A DNA stretch of 64,000 bases from CAG-873 sp910578365 (GTDB taxonomy: Bacteria > Bacteroidota > Bacteroidia > Bacteroidales > Muribaculaceae). The notes beneath the pieces are model-generated. The model had not been told where the DNA came from, ran no database searches, and was given only the letters and a program-made list of their open reading frames with translations. This document shows positions 63,430 to 64,000 of this stretch, piece after piece. The stretch is from positions 3,038,001-3,102,000 of the forward strand of contig OX620685.1 of the NCBI GenBank assembly GCA_951635545.1, given 5' to 3'. The position numbers and the translations under genes were made by a program. Numbering within the stretch: position 1 is the stretch's first letter; each line of letters opens with the position of its first letter.

Positions 63430-64000
63430 ATGAAACTTCCGGTTAGTAATACCAACGCACCTGTATGGCGCGACATCACTGTGAAGTCTGAACTTCCTTC
63501 CCAGCTCAAGGCCCTTGATGAACTTGCCAAGAACCTCTGGTGGGTCTGGAACAGCGAAGCCAAGAACCTTTTCCGTGAACTTGACCCTGACCTGTGGCGC
63601 GCCACAGGCGAAAATCCTGTGATGCTGCTCCAGCAGCTCAGCGGCGATCGCGTTAAAGAAATCATTGCCGACCAGGTGATGATGGACCGCATTACAGGCG
63701 TTTACGCCGACTTTAAGGAGTACATGAAGAAGCCCATGCGCAAGGACATTCCTTCGGTGAGCTACTTCTCGATGGAATACGGCTTGTGCAACTGCCTGAA
63801 AATCTACTCCGGTGGTCTTGGCGTGCTTGCCGGCGACTATATCAAGGAAGCCAGCGACTCATGTGTGGACATGACTGCTGTCGGTTTCCTCTATCGCTAC
63901 GGCTACTTCACACAAAGCCTCAGCGTCGACGGTCAGCAGATTGCCAACTACGAGCCCCAGAACTTCAATCAGCTCCCTATTGAGCAGGTTCTCGATAAAA
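63430..64000 (+). CDS. glgP: Alpha-glucan (glycogen) phosphorylase, 5' part
   Basis: The first 190 residues of a phosphorylase, cut by the window end. The N-terminal DUF3417-type domain (about 20-100, LDELAKNLWWVWNSEAKNLF) is followed by the start of the catalytic domain, SYFSMEYGLCNCLKIYSGGLGVLAGDYIKEASD (about 117-149). The enzyme releases glucose-1-phosphate from glycogen. It starts 78 bases after the glycogen synthase stop and is probably co-transcribed. The PLP lysine and the rest lie outside the window. Confidence 0.9.
   Translation, partial: MKLPVSNTNAPVWRDITVKSELPSQLKALDELAKNLWWVWNSEAKNLFRELDPDLWRATGENPVMLLQQLSGDRVKEIIADQVMMDRITGVYADFKEYMKKPMRKDIPSVSYFSMEYGLCNCLKIYSGGLGVLAGDYIKEASDSCVDMTAVGFLYRYGYFTQSLSVDGQQIANYEPQNFNQLPIEQVLDK

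Overview
The window looks like chromosome of a Bacteroidales bacterium, most likely Muribaculaceae or a close relative. This rests on the gene set: two-subunit B12-dependent methylmalonyl-CoA mutase, MenD, type III glutamine synthetase, DUF4954, DUF1015 and DUF3127 proteins, pyrB-pyrI, an EF-G2-type paralogue, a eukaryote-like glycogen synthase and a MlaEF pair. It also rests on repeated Bacteroidetes-type promoters, a TAnnTTTG -7 box about 19-20 bp downstream of a TTG or TTTG -33 box. The family assignment is inference. I saw no rRNA gene, tRNA gene or CRISPR array.

Left part (1-17.8 kb): an IS4-family element has inserted into a small palindromic MITE-like repeat. It is followed by rsmG and a metallo-hydrolase, sodB, a decayed secreted-protein remnant, a second MITE lodged at a terminator, mutB/mutA, menD, a C45-type hydrolase coupled to DUF4954, DUF1015, purA overlapping a Fur-family regulator, and a Crp/Fnr regulator. 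Centre left (17.8-31.4 kb): a seven-gene minus-strand run (pyrB-pyrI-flavin reductase-glyA-ispD-recG-cca), then a plus-strand run headed by an ECF sigma factor (sigma, membrane protein, GHL10 hydrolase, GT2, HAD), then rlmH, an orphan Imm33 protein and nadC.

Centre right (31.4-41.1 kb): an intact 262-bp MITE, an HTH regulator, a 1.5-kb AT-rich stretch without a convincing gene but with repeated TGCAAAT/TGTAAAT words and a structured-RNA candidate, then DUF3127, mlaE-mlaF, delta-prime, an AddB-like nuclease and hemW.

Right part (41.1-64 kb) is the most rearranged. An IS3-family element has removed the last ~50 codons of lon and probably supplies the stop codons of both lon and hemW. Then come an EF-G2-type factor lacking the GTPase histidine, ligA and rlmD. 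An old ISAs1-family copy is split by both a fresh ISAs1 copy and an IS110-family element. The GSIII gene and a PurF-like gene follow, and the last codons of the latter are replaced by a second ISAs1 copy that is protein-identical to the first and inverted relative to it. Glycogen synthase and the start of an alpha-glucan phosphorylase close the window.

Most genes are housekeeping. The observations most worth following are the insertion events that change gene ends, the MITE family, the IS110 non-coding end (bridge-RNA candidate), the AT-rich regulatory stretch, the sigma-factor operon and the EF-G2 paralogue.
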